From: Paenibacillus curdlanolyticus YK9
GTDB lineage: Bacteria; Bacillota; Bacilli; Paenibacillales; Paenibacillaceae
Assembly: GCF_000179615.1 (NCBI RefSeq)
Contig: NZ_AEDD01000001.1
Location: forward strand, 124,001-188,000
Direction of reading: 5' to 3'
DNA: 64,000 bases
How positions within the stretch are numbered: the first letter of the stretch is position 1; each line of letters starts with the position of its first letter. This document shows, one piece after another, positions 34,100-42,305 of the stretch. The notes under the pieces were generated by a model that was not told the origin of the DNA, made no database searches, and saw only the letters and a program-made list of their open reading frames with translations. The position numbers and the translations under genes were made by a program.

Positions 34100-34205
34100 G
34101 TATGGCGCGTTGTGTCAATCCAAGCCTATGCTGCTTATACTGTCATTACAAATTAGGCATTCGTCTACTTCCACCAAGAGGCGAGCGGGAAAGGAGCGCG
34201 ATGTC

Positions 34206-34706
34206 ATGATGACGGCGGCATGGTGTGCGGTAGCAGCAACGATCGTATTCATCGTTTTGACGATAGGCTTGCTTATGAGCTTGCGGGCTGCGGTGTACCG
34301 GCTGACGCTGATGCAGCAATCTACGGAAAAGCTGGAGCGGGATATGCGAACGTTAATGCTTAAACTGCAAGGAACGACGGATCGTATGGATGATACGCTT
34401 GGGCTTGTGAGTACCCAACTGCGTGCGATGAGCGGATTATTCCAAGCGGCCTCCCTGATGGGCGAATCGGTCGAGAATGCTTCAGCAGCGATGAATGCAA
34501 TGACTGCAGCTTTATCCAATAAAGCTAGACAGCAAGCGGAACGGATCGAGAACAAGCGGCTGAAGGGACTCGATGAGGCGCTTGATTGGGCCGAGGTCGG
34601 AATGACGGCATGGCAGCTGTGGCAATCGGTACGTGACAAAGTTGCGAATAAGCCCGCATGCTCTGGGGAGGACGATGGGCACGATAAAGATGGAGGGAGC
34701 GATTAA
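34206..34706 (+). CDS. DUF948/YtxG-like membrane protein
   Basis: 166-residue protein with one N-terminal transmembrane helix (about 3-27, AVAATIVFIVLTIGLLMSL) and a long helical, partly coiled-coil domain (LTLMQQSTEKLERDMRTLML), ending in a short acidic tail. This architecture is that of DUF948 proteins such as YtxG, which in Bacilli sit beside YtxH. AAGGAG at 34191-34196 precedes ATG 34206. The ytxH-type gene follows after 2 bp, so the two are translated as a stress-related pair; the molecular role is unknown. Confidence 0.85.
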   Translation: MMTAAWCAVAATIVFIVLTIGLLMSLRAAVYRLTLMQQSTEKLERDMRTLMLKLQGTTDRMDDTLGLVSTQLRAMSGLFQAASLMGESVENASAAMNAMTAALSNKARQQAERIENKRLKGLDEALDWAEVGMTAWQLWQSVRDKVANKPACSGEDDGHDKDGGSD

Positions 34707-34708
34707 TA

Positions 34709-35161
34709 ATGGCAAAATCTACAGGTAGCAAAGGTTTTCTGTTCGGCGCATTGGCGGGGGTAGTCGTTGGCTCGGTTACTGCGCTGCTGTTCGCGCCAAA
34801 AGCGGGCAAAGAGCTTCGCCATGACATTGCGGAAGGCGCTCAAAAGGTAGGCGACACGACGGCAAGAATCGCATCGCAGGTCGGTCAAACGACGGGACGC
34901 ATCGCGAAACAAGTCGGCAGCAGCGCGTCTGAGGTGGCCGACCGTGCGAAGTCCGCAGCGGCGGGCGTCGTCACGAGTGTCAGATCGTGGCGTGGAGGCG
35001 AAGAGCGAGTGGAGGCGGAGCTGGAGAAAGCGATTATTAGCTCGCTGACAGCAGGCATTGCTTCGTCGGAGAACGAACTGGTTTCGGATGCACTGGAAGC
35101 GCTGGAGCCGGAAACCGAGCAAGTGGAATCGATCGACAAAACGCTTCAAACGATTGGATAA
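34709..35161 (+). CDS. YtxH-domain protein
   Basis: 150-residue protein beginning with the YtxH signature: KGFLFGALAGVVVGSVTALL then FAPKAGKELR, a Gly-rich membrane helix followed by an amphipathic helical tail with repeated RIASQVGQ/RIAKQVGS segments. YtxH of B. subtilis is a general-stress protein. It is in an operon with the DUF948 gene 2 bp upstream and ends at a strong terminator (35200). Confidence 0.92.
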   Translation: MAKSTGSKGFLFGALAGVVVGSVTALLFAPKAGKELRHDIAEGAQKVGDTTARIASQVGQTTGRIAKQVGSSASEVADRAKSAAAGVVTSVRSWRGGEERVEAELEKAIISSLTAGIASSENELVSDALEALEPETEQVESIDKTLQTIG

Positions 35162-35199
35162 CTCGTTCGCATCGGTTGGTCGCCTGGATGACCGACATC

Positions 35200-35237
35200 A
35201 AAAGGCGGCAGTCCTTATAAGGGCAGCCGCCTTTTGG
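35200..35237 (+). terminator. Terminator of the ytxG/ytxH-type operon
   Basis: AAAAGGCGGC (35200-35209) with GCCGCCTTTT (35226-35235); the T run belongs to the stem. Confidence 0.8.
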
Positions 35238-35406
35238 CGTCCATCGGGTTGTATTGGGCCGGGATGCTGATAGCGACAGGTATGGCCATACATAGCGGAT
35301 GCTGCAGCCATCTTCTTTTCATACGACAGGGCTAACAAATAGGTACATTTCCATGATGGCATTCATATGCTATTGAAATCTGTCAAACTGTTGAAAAGAA
35401 AGCGGT

Positions 35407-36222
35407 GTGGATGTGCAGCAGCCGATTGCGATATTAGACTCTGGAGTTGGCGGATTAACGGTTGCCAAAGAAGTGATGCGACAGCTCCCGCGCGAGAAAA
35501 TTGTCTATTTTGGCGATACCGCTCGCACGCCGTATGGTCCGCGTCCGGCAGGTGAAGTTGTTCGTTTTACGAAAGAGATTGTCGATTATTTGATTCAATA
35601 CAACCCCAAAATGATTGTTGTTGCATGCAATACGGCGACTGCATTTGCCCTCGATGATTTGAAAGAAATGGTATCTGTCCCAGTCGTCGGCGTAATTGAT
35701 CCAGGGGCCAGAGCGGCGCTCAGCCGGACGAATACGGGCGTAATCGGGGTGATCGGCACCGAGGGGACCGTTCGAAGCGGCGCATATGAGCATGCGCTGA
35801 AGCAGCTTTCACCGCACATTCATGTAATCAGCCAAGCGTGCCCAGCATTCGTGCCGTTAGTGGAGCAGGGCAATTTTCGATCGACAGAGACGTTTCATAC
35901 CGTTCAACAGGCGCTTGGTTATTTACGGGAGTACCCGCTTGACTGCATGATTCTTGGATGCACCCATTATCCGTTTTTGTCGGAAAGCATAAGTGAAGTG
36001 ATGGGTCCTGAGGTTGCATTGATTAGCTCGGCCGAGGAAACCGTGCGAGAAATTCGAGCGATTCTAGAAGGGCAAGGCAAGCTTGTAAGTATCGAAGCAG
36101 AGCCCATGCATCGTTTTTTTTGCAGTGGGGAGCAGCAGATGTTTAAGCAGATTGCGACACAATGGCTGGGCAAACAGATCGAACTGACGCCAGTCGTGTG
36201 GCAAGTTTCCCATACCTGGTAG
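35407..36222 (+). CDS. murI: Glutamate racemase
   Basis: 271-residue cytoplasmic enzyme converting L- to D-glutamate for peptidoglycan. Both catalytic cysteines are visible: VACNTATA (about Cys73) and ILGCTHYPFL (about Cys184). Other family stretches are ILDSGVGGLTVAKEV, YFGDTARTPYGPRPAGE and PVVGVIDPGARAA. The start is a GTG, either 35407 or 35413 (weak site AAAGCGG). A single gene with its own terminator, next to a cell-wall endopeptidase gene. Confidence 0.96.
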   Translation: MDVQQPIAILDSGVGGLTVAKEVMRQLPREKIVYFGDTARTPYGPRPAGEVVRFTKEIVDYLIQYNPKMIVVACNTATAFALDDLKEMVSVPVVGVIDPGARAALSRTNTGVIGVIGTEGTVRSGAYEHALKQLSPHIHVISQACPAFVPLVEQGNFRSTETFHTVQQALGYLREYPLDCMILGCTHYPFLSESISEVMGPEVALISSAEETVREIRAILEGQGKLVSIEAEPMHRFFCSGEQQMFKQIATQWLGKQIELTPVVWQVSHTW

Positions 36223-36245
36223 TGATAGTTGAAAGGCGAATGAAA

Positions 36246-36299
36246 CAGGACAGACATCGGGGGTTCCGGATATGGACCCGTGATGCGCTGTCCTTTTTG
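36246..36299 (+). terminator. murI terminator
   Basis: AGGACAG (36247-36253) pairs with CTGTCCT (36288-36294), with internal pairing in between, then TTTTGG. Confidence 0.7.
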
Positions 36300-36402
36300 G
36301 CATTCGGGGAATGAGCGTTCCTGTAAGCGAATACGATGTAGGGATAAGCATCTTTCACCTCTCACGAATAATCGAAAGTTCCGGAGAAAAGGAGGAGGTC
36401 CA

Positions 36403-37605
36403 TTGCTCTCCTATACCGTTCGTCCCGGTGACACGCTGCTGCGTATCGCACGGGATTTTGGCATATCAGCCGCTTCGCTGCTTGCCTGCAACCCTAGATT
36501 AACGGAAGGGGAACCGATCCCAACGGGTATTGTTTTGCAAGTTCCGCCGGCATCCGATGTATGGTACACCGTCCAAGAAGGCGACACGCTTCATCGGCTC
36601 TCCGAGCTGTTTGGGGTTGAAGCATCAGCAGTGGAGGCAGCTAATCGCAGCTGTCCGCCTGCGCTGTGGGCGCCGGGCACGCTGCTGCGCATTCCTGTTG
36701 GTCCGCCTAACCGCATTGTAGACGCGCGGGCGGAATATGGCCCCGGAGAGCTTAGCCGAGATTGCGCGCGACTGGCAGAGCGCTACAGGACGGCGGTTGA
36801 GGTGCGAAGCATCGGCGAGAGCGTGATGGGCAAGCCCATAATCGCGATCAGGTTGGGCAGCGGACCTCGCGTTATGCATGCGAACGGCGCCGTTCATGCG
36901 AATGAGTGGATTACTAGCATGCTGCTTATGACTTTTGCAGAGGATGTCGTGCGAGCGTCGGAGCTGAACATTCAATTGCGAGGCGTAGACATCCATTCCT
37001 TGCTGTCGAAGGTTACGTTATGGATCGTGCCGATGGTTAATCCTGACGGCGTGCAGCTTGTGCAGGAAGGGCTGCATAAGGATCATCCGCATTACGCTAA
37101 GCTGCTTGAGATGAACCGGGGCTCGGGGCGTTTTAGCCGCTGGAAGGCCAATGTCCGGGGGGTTGATCTGAACGATCAGTTTCCTGCGCATTGGGAAGAG
37201 GAATGCAGCCGGCGAGGGACGTCTGGACCGGGACCTCGCGATTACCCGGGCGCTAAGCCGCTCAGCGAGCCGGAAGCGGCTGCCCTGGCGGCATTTACGG
37301 AGGATCAGCAATTCGAGCTGGTATTGGCGCTGCATACGCAAGGGCAGGAAATCTATTGGAACTATCGCGGGTTTGAGCCGCCTGAATCCGAGCGAATCGC
37401 TTTTCGATTGGGGCAAGCCAGCGGGTACCGCCCTGTCCATCTGACAGGCAGCGATGCCGGCTACAAGGATTGGTTCATCCAGACCTATCGAAAGCCGGGG
37501 TTTACGATTGAGGCGGGGATCGGGGTAAACCCGCTGCCGCTGGAGCAATTCGACGATATGTACGACGATGTAGTCAAGCTGCTGCTGGAGGCTATGCTTT
37601 CGTGA
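36403..37605 (+). CDS. LysM-containing M14 peptidase (gamma-D-glutamyl-diamino acid endopeptidase I type)
   Basis: 400-residue peptidoglycan endopeptidase. Two LysM wall-binding repeats come first (YTVRPGDTLLRIARDFGISA, YTVQEGDTLHRLSELFGVEA), then an M14 zinc carboxypeptidase domain. Zinc ligands are NGAVHANEW (HxxE) and His in LALHTQGQEIY; the catalytic Glu is in FTIEAGIGVNPL. The layout matches endopeptidase I of Bacillus spore-cortex degradation and B. subtilis YqgT. It starts at TTG 36403 after AAGGAGGAGG (36389-36398). No signal peptide is visible, which is also true of that family. Confidence 0.92.
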   Translation: MLSYTVRPGDTLLRIARDFGISAASLLACNPRLTEGEPIPTGIVLQVPPASDVWYTVQEGDTLHRLSELFGVEASAVEAANRSCPPALWAPGTLLRIPVGPPNRIVDARAEYGPGELSRDCARLAERYRTAVEVRSIGESVMGKPIIAIRLGSGPRVMHANGAVHANEWITSMLLMTFAEDVVRASELNIQLRGVDIHSLLSKVTLWIVPMVNPDGVQLVQEGLHKDHPHYAKLLEMNRGSGRFSRWKANVRGVDLNDQFPAHWEEECSRRGTSGPGPRDYPGAKPLSEPEAAALAAFTEDQQFELVLALHTQGQEIYWNYRGFEPPESERIAFRLGQASGYRPVHLTGSDAGYKDWFIQTYRKPGFTIEAGIGVNPLPLEQFDDMYDDVVKLLLEAMLS

Positions 37606-37639
37606 TGGTAGAGGCGACTATCGCCGGTTGGAGCAACGG

Positions 37640-37667
37640 GGCCGCTAAACGCAATGGTTTAGCGGCC
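37640..37667 (+). terminator. Strong hairpin without clear T run
   Basis: Perfect 11-bp stem GGCCGCTAAAC/GTTTAGCGGCC with a 6-base loop, 35 bp after the endopeptidase stop. It is followed by TCGTGC rather than Ts, so termination may be weak. Confidence 0.5.
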
Positions 37668-37751
37668 TCGTGCTGCGTGGTATACTTGTACCAAAGGCAG
37701 AGACCGTGCGAAGCATGTGTAGCTTATACCTGCCGACGAGGAGGGATAAGG

Positions 37752-38000
37752 ATGAACAAGCTGCTTTCGCTTCGACGCTGGAAGCATTTGTTGATGCGTG
37801 TTTATAAGCTGCTCTTGATGCCGCAGGTGAAGCTTGGAGACAAGCTGCTGTTTATCGTGCCGGTTGTCATATACTGGATTTTGCCCGATGTGCTCGTACC
37901 GATCCCGTTTATGCCGCTGGACGATATTGCGATAACGCTGCTCATTGCAGGATGGTTTGCAGGCCGGACGGAGCGCAAATACGGCATTACAAGCCGATGA
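37752..38000 (+). CDS. DUF1232-like (YkvA-type) small membrane protein
   Basis: 82-residue protein with a basic N-terminus, then LGDKLLFIVPVVIYWILPDVLVPIPFMPLDDI, the DUF1232 signature region (given here in part: ILPDVLVPIPFMPLDDI), and a second hydrophobic helix AITLLIAGWFAGR. Function of the family is unknown. GGAGGGATAAGG lies before the ATG. Probably membrane-associated. Confidence 0.82.
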   Translation: MNKLLSLRRWKHLLMRVYKLLLMPQVKLGDKLLFIVPVVIYWILPDVLVPIPFMPLDDIAITLLIAGWFAGRTERKYGITSR

Positions 38001-38103
38001 AACTAGGAGTTGCGGGTTGAACTTCTGCGAGGCATTCTATACAATAACTAAGATAAGCCTAGGTATAGGATATGAATGATAGAGTAAAAGGAGCGATTAA
38101 CCG

Positions 38104-38406
38104 ATGAAGTGCAAAATATCGAAAAACGCAGCGAAGGTTCTCCGCGTTGAGCTGGACAAGCCAGAAAATGAAGGGAAGCTGCTGCGCATTTATGTGACGC
38201 ACGCGCATGGCGATCACGCGCATTACGGCATGGGAATCGATACGCCGACAGAGAAAGACGAAGTCGTTAAGACGGATAAGGATATTGACGTTATTCTTGA
38301 GAAAGGCGTCGATTTCCTCGATGGCGTTCGCGTTGACTATTTCTACGTGCCGGAAGAAGGCTTTGCCGTTACGAATCCGTCCCGAGGCAATCACGGCGAT
38401 CATTAA
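38104..38406 (+). CDS. HesB/IscA-fold protein lacking the cluster cysteines
   Basis: 100-residue protein with the HesB-like fold (MKCKISKNAAKVLRVEL; LRIYVTHAHGDHAHYGMGID; DGVRVDYFYVPEEGFAVTNP). True IscA/SufA A-type carriers need three conserved cysteines; here only Cys3 is present, so it is unlikely to be a classical carrier. It is His-rich (THAHGDHAH; NHGDH), suggesting another metal role. AAGGAGCG precedes the start. The DUF1450 gene follows after 18 bp. Confidence 0.8.
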   Translation: MKCKISKNAAKVLRVELDKPENEGKLLRIYVTHAHGDHAHYGMGIDTPTEKDEVVKTDKDIDVILEKGVDFLDGVRVDYFYVPEEGFAVTNPSRGNHGDH

Positions 38407-38424
38407 TCGCAGAAGCAATTCATC

Positions 38425-38646
38425 ATGCCTAACGACATACGCATTTGCGACAAATGCAAATATATTCGCGTCAAAACGATGCTTCCCAAGCTGGCGAAGC
38501 TGGTACCGGAATCGGAAATAAAAATAGGCTGCAAGTCATACTGCGGTCCCTGCGCCAAGTACCCGTTCATTTTTGTAAACGGACGATACTTGAAAGGGAA
38601 ATCGGAAGATGACGTGATCGAAGCAGCGAAGAAGTATTTGAAATAA
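38425..38646 (+). CDS. DUF1450 (YuzB-like) small cysteine protein
   Basis: 73-residue protein with paired cysteines (ICDKCKYIR; IGCKSYCGPCAKYPFIFVNG), a thioredoxin-like pattern typical of DUF1450 proteins such as YuzB. Function unknown; the CGPC motif suggests redox or metal chemistry. It probably shares a transcript with the HesB-like gene 18 bp upstream and ends at the terminator 38669-38691. Confidence 0.88.
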   Translation: MPNDIRICDKCKYIRVKTMLPKLAKLVPESEIKIGCKSYCGPCAKYPFIFVNGRYLKGKSEDDVIEAAKKYLK

Positions 38647-38668
38647 AGAGGATGCGCATGGGCAGAAG

Positions 38669-38691
38669 CCGCGGGGAACCGCGGTTTTTTT
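38669..38691 (+). terminator. Terminator after the DUF1450 gene
   Basis: CCGCGG-GGAA-CCGCGG followed by seven Ts. Confidence 0.9.
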
Positions 38692-38739
38692 GTTGTTTCC
38701 TGGGGATTTTCCGCCGCTCATCGCAGACATCCGGCCCGC

Positions 38740-38924
38740 TAACGGACTCCACAGCCGTTATATCGCGCAAAAGTCCCTCGATTTGCATGTAACGGACCTC
38801 AAATGACGCTATTTCGCGTATTTGGCCTCAAATTAGCTGTTAAACTGCGAAATAACGGCTGGCTGGGTCCGTTACAATATCAAAATGCCACAGAAGCGGC
38901 AAATAGCGTCACCATGGTCCGCTA
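38740..38924. repeat. Nested intergenic repeat: four 28-bp units, two direct and two inverted
   Basis: Units follow a TAACGGAC...GYTATTTCGC pattern. Unit 1 (38740-38767) and unit 2 (38790-38818) read on the + strand; unit 3 (38847-38874) and unit 4 (38896-38924) read on the minus strand. Units 1 and 3 share the GCCGTTAT version; units 2 and 4 share the GACGCTATTT version. Spacing is about 50 bp. No gene is found in the 38692-39116 gap apart from this and the following terminator. Confidence 0.8.
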
Positions 38925-38964
38925 GAATGGTGCCTGCGCTGCGCGAATTGCTCCAAAGCGAGCA

Positions 38965-39000
38965 GAAAAAAGCCATTGCAGTATGATCTGCAATGGCTTT
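38965..39000 (-). terminator. Distal terminator of the ltaS-type gene
   Basis: 13-bp stem AAAGCCATTGCAG (38969-38981) with CTGCAATGGCTTT (38988-39000). On the minus strand it continues into TTTTTTCTG, about 120 bp after the ltaS stop. Confidence 0.8.
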
Positions 39001-39116
39001 AAGCGCATAAAGTATATTGATATCGTCAAGGCGGCTGCGGTATCAGTAACAATGCCAGCGACTGGGCACGCTGCGCTGCGATTAGCCTGCAGTGCAGCTC
39101 CTCTTGCGGAGGCTCG

Positions 39117-41129
39117 CTATTTCCCCGCTGAAGCGCCCGCCGCTTCAGCCTGACGCTTGTTCAGTATGCCGATGATGTTATACTGGACGGTTTCGTCGGA
39201 GACGCGCAGCTCATCGCGTGCAGCTTGCGCGCCTGCGGTGCAGCCAGCTTTGTCTGTCGTTTCGCCCGTGTTGGCGTCGTAGCAAACGCCATTGGCGACG
39301 ATGCCATCGGAGGATGGCATGTAGAACACATTGCCGTCCGTGAAGGCGCCGCTGCGGAAGACGACCTTCTTGCCCTCAAGCGGCTTGTCCAAAATAAGCG
39401 GCGTACCGACCTTGCGCTCGCCAGCTGTCGAAATGCCCAGCAGATGCAGGATCGTTGGCGATACATCGAGCTGACCGCCTACGTTATGGTAGGTGCCTGC
39501 ATGCTTGCCGTCAGGCAAGTGGACGATGAACGGCACTTGACGCAAAATTTGCTGCCGCTGAATCTCGTTGAGCGGCTTGCCCAGCAGCTGTTCGAAAGGC
39601 GCCCAGTCCCGGATCGAATTGTCGTGGTCGCCGTAGAACAGGAAGATCGACCGGTCCCAAAGTCCTTCTTGCTTCAGCTTCGCAACGAAGTTGCCAAGCG
39701 ATTCGTCGACATAATGCACGGCCTGCAAGTAGTCGCCGAACATCGTGCCTTTGAACGAGCCGACATCAAGCTTCTGATAGCTGGCCGGCAAGGCGTACGG
39801 ATGATGGCTCGACAGCGTGATGAGGAACGAATAGAAGGGCTGCTTTTGCTCGCTCATGACGTCTGCCGATTGACGGAAGAACGAATTGTCGCCGATCGAC
39901 CAGCCAAGCGGCTCCTCGGTCGTGAAATGCGTCCGGCTGTAGAACGTATCGTATTTCATCCGCGAATACATCGTATTCCGGTTCCAGAAGCCGCCGTCGT
40001 AGGCGTGGAACACGGATGTGGAATAATTGTTCGCTTTCAACGTAGCGGGCAGGCAGTCAAAATCATTTTGCGCATATTGAATAAAGACCGAGCCGCTAGG
40101 CTGAGGCTGCACGGAACATTGAACGGCGAAGTCGGCGTCCGATGTCCGACCTTGTGACGTCTGATGGTAGAAGCGGTCGAAATAGGCGCTTTCCTTGATC
40201 AGAGCGTTCAAATTCGGCGTAATTTCTTGCCCGCCGATCGATTGGCCAATCACATAGTTCATATAGGCTTCCGCCTGAACCATAATGACATTGCTGCCCT
40301 TATACTCGCCGAAGGTCGAATCGGATTCCAGCGTACGGCGAACGTCGCCGCGCTCCTTGAACCATTGCTCGGCCTCATTGACCTGATCATCCGTTGCGAC
40401 AGCTTTATGAATCCAATGCTGGTTCGCGTAACGGTAAACGTCGTAGCCGTGGAAGCCAAGCACGCCTGTTACGTTATAGATCGACAGATTCCACCAGTTG
40501 CCTACGAATAGGCCCTGTGCCCATGTTTTCTTCGCAATGTTCACCGGTACGAAGACGAGCGTCAAGCCCGTTGCGAACACGATGAGCGCGAAGGAGATGC
40601 GAAACAGCACGCGGCGAAGCCTGGGCGAGCGGCGGAAGCTAAGTCCGCTATGCTGGACAGGCTTGCGGCGAAGGCCGAGAATCGACAAAATAATGACGAA
40701 TGGCCAATCGACGAACAGCCATAGGTCTTTCCAGCTCAGAAGCGAATCGATGCTGTCACCGAGTGACTCGACTTGTCCGGCTTGCGTTAATACCGGGACG
40801 GAAATTAAATCTTGGAAGTAACGGAAGTAGATTAAGTCTGCGAATACAACAAAGGTCAGGATCAAGTTAAGAACAACAAGCGCAATTGTCCGTCCGCGCT
40901 TCGGCAGCAGAATCGTCCAGAAGGAGGCGAGTGCCAGCGAGCCGATCGCAACGAAGACGTCGTCGACGCTCATCGCCATATTCGGCACATGAATGTAACG
41001 ATCGAATAAGACGAGCTTGAACATCATAAGCAGGAAAAAGCACAACAGATCTGCGGCAAGGATGCGTACGACAAACTGCAAGGAACCTTGAAGCCCGCGC
41101 CGCGCCGTACTTTGCAACGGTCTATCCAT
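39117..41129 (-). CDS. ltaS: Lipoteichoic acid synthase family protein (LtaS-type)
   Basis: 670-residue polytopic membrane enzyme that polymerises glycerol phosphate on lipoteichoic acid outside the cell. About five N-terminal transmembrane helices (to about residue 200) precede an extracellular sulfatase-fold domain with VIMVQAEAYMNYVIG, GGQEITPNLNALIKESAYF, the nucleophile Thr in TSQGRTSDADFAVQ, and the metal ligands in FYGDHDN. The start at 41129 is chosen because the longer frame begins inside the promoter -10 (41184-41179). It could also be one of several LtaS paralogues (YqgS/YfnI type). Confidence 0.92.
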   Translation of the reverse strand: MDRPLQSTARRGLQGSLQFVVRILAADLLCFFLLMMFKLVLFDRYIHVPNMAMSVDDVFVAIGSLALASFWTILLPKRGRTIALVVLNLILTFVVFADLIYFRYFQDLISVPVLTQAGQVESLGDSIDSLLSWKDLWLFVDWPFVIILSILGLRRKPVQHSGLSFRRSPRLRRVLFRISFALIVFATGLTLVFVPVNIAKKTWAQGLFVGNWWNLSIYNVTGVLGFHGYDVYRYANQHWIHKAVATDDQVNEAEQWFKERGDVRRTLESDSTFGEYKGSNVIMVQAEAYMNYVIGQSIGGQEITPNLNALIKESAYFDRFYHQTSQGRTSDADFAVQCSVQPQPSGSVFIQYAQNDFDCLPATLKANNYSTSVFHAYDGGFWNRNTMYSRMKYDTFYSRTHFTTEEPLGWSIGDNSFFRQSADVMSEQKQPFYSFLITLSSHHPYALPASYQKLDVGSFKGTMFGDYLQAVHYVDESLGNFVAKLKQEGLWDRSIFLFYGDHDNSIRDWAPFEQLLGKPLNEIQRQQILRQVPFIVHLPDGKHAGTYHNVGGQLDVSPTILHLLGISTAGERKVGTPLILDKPLEGKKVVFRSGAFTDGNVFYMPSSDGIVANGVCYDANTGETTDKAGCTAGAQAARDELRVSDETVQYNIIGILNKRQAEAAGASAGK

Positions 41130-41178
41130 AGTGAAAAGTAGCCTTCTTTCTTTACCGATAGTTAATAAGCCATATTCC

Positions 41179-41206
41179 ATTATAGTCTAGTAGAAATGTA
41201 ATGCAA
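41179..41206 (-). promoter_or_regulatory. Promoter of the ltaS-type gene
   Basis: On the minus strand TTGCAT (41206-41201), 16-bp spacer, TATAAT (41184-41179), about 50 bp before the chosen start. Confidence 0.7.
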
Positions 41207-41261
41207 GGTTATGGGAAACGTTGGCTTATAGTGAACCCTTTGCTGCTTTACAAATGCGCGT

Positions 41262-42136
41262 CTATCTGCTCAAGAGCTGCCGCGAGGTGACGTTAAGCGC
41301 TTCGGCGAGCAGAAGAAGCTGCGAATGGCTGAAGCGGTCTAATTCGCCTCGCTCCAGTCGTGATATCGGGGAGGCGCTTTTATAGCCGATTTTTTCAGCC
41401 AACTGCTTTTGGGTCATGCCGATGCTGCGCCGCACGCGTTCCACGTTATGCCCGATTTGAAAAGTTTCATAAAGGTCGTAAAGATCTTTGGGCAAAATGG
41501 CTTGCGCGTCAGCTGCTACCTCTGGAAGCGTCTGCTCAACCTCTAAGCCAAAATTTAGGCATAACGCTCGCAGTCCGCCAAAAAATCCGCTCCCAATCGG
41601 ATTAAACTTCCACTCTCCTTTATAAACATAAAGCTCGCCAATGACGATGGCTGTTTCCTCGGTCAAGTCCTCCCCAAAGCGGAAGGTTGCAAGCTCCTTG
41701 CCTGTTCGATGGTTCAATAAACGGATGCGGATCTCGGCGACTTGACTGAAGGAGTGAGATTGCTCTTCGCCTTCGTAAATCGTGAGGGAAACGGCTATTT
41801 TTTGCACTTGCAAGGCTAATCGATCGAACGCGACAATGAACTGTGCTTTGTTCGAATGGACTTTTTGGTAAGCGACAGAGCCATTGCGATGATCAGGGTT
41901 TCCATAAAAAATGCAATCCTCATCTTTCTCGCATACGCCATGTGCGTTTAGTAAAAAGGCAGATGCATCCAGGTCAATATCCGGATTAAGAAGATCCCAC
42001 TCCACCTCGAACAACAGCTTGTCCATGCTTTCATTTTTAGTAATATCGATTTTTTGTCCTCGAAAACAAGCCCGACGGAGCAGGCGCTTGAACGATTTGA
42101 ATTGGCAGTCTCGAAATCTATTGCGACAAAATCCAC
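41262..42136 (-). pseudogene. Exonuclease fragment / TerD / HTH chimera with frameshift
   Basis: Translation most likely starts at GTG 42136 (CGGGGG just upstream) and gives MDFVAIDFETANSNRSSACS, the first strand and DxE motif of a DnaQ-like exonuclease. After about 28 residues the frame changes at AAAAAA (about 42056-42051) into a long reading. That carries a TerD-type domain (QKIDITKNESMDKLL, DIDLDASAFLL, NRTGKELATF-like) and a C-terminal helix-turn-helix (MTQKQLAEKIGYKSASPISR, RLERGELDRF). One extra A would join the frames. The TerD reading has no good start of its own (TTG 42167, ATG 42026). It may be a decayed fusion, or expressed by slippage. Confidence 0.65.
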
Positions 42137-42265
42137 GATACGTACCCCCGAAAAAATGAAATGTCAAGGCTTACACATTCTAGCATTTACCGTATGTTCA
42201 TAATCAATATAGCATTACATTTAATAGATTCCAAACATTCCCTGCTCGAGTGAAGCGCAAACATG

Positions 42266-42292
42266 AAAAGGGCGCCCTCGTTGGAGGACGCC
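42266..42292 (-). terminator. Terminator of the THUMP methyltransferase gene
   Basis: GGCGCCCTC (42271-42279) against GAGGACGCC (42284-42292) with one mismatch; CTTTTC follows on the minus strand. Confidence 0.65.
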
Positions 42293-42305
42293 TCAAGCTA
42301 CAGCT

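Noticed and set aside
38969-39000. Another member of the RTTGCA-N5-TGCAAY dyad class
   Set aside because: The inner spacing is 8 rather than 5 and the longer GC-rich stem with a T run marks it as a terminator.
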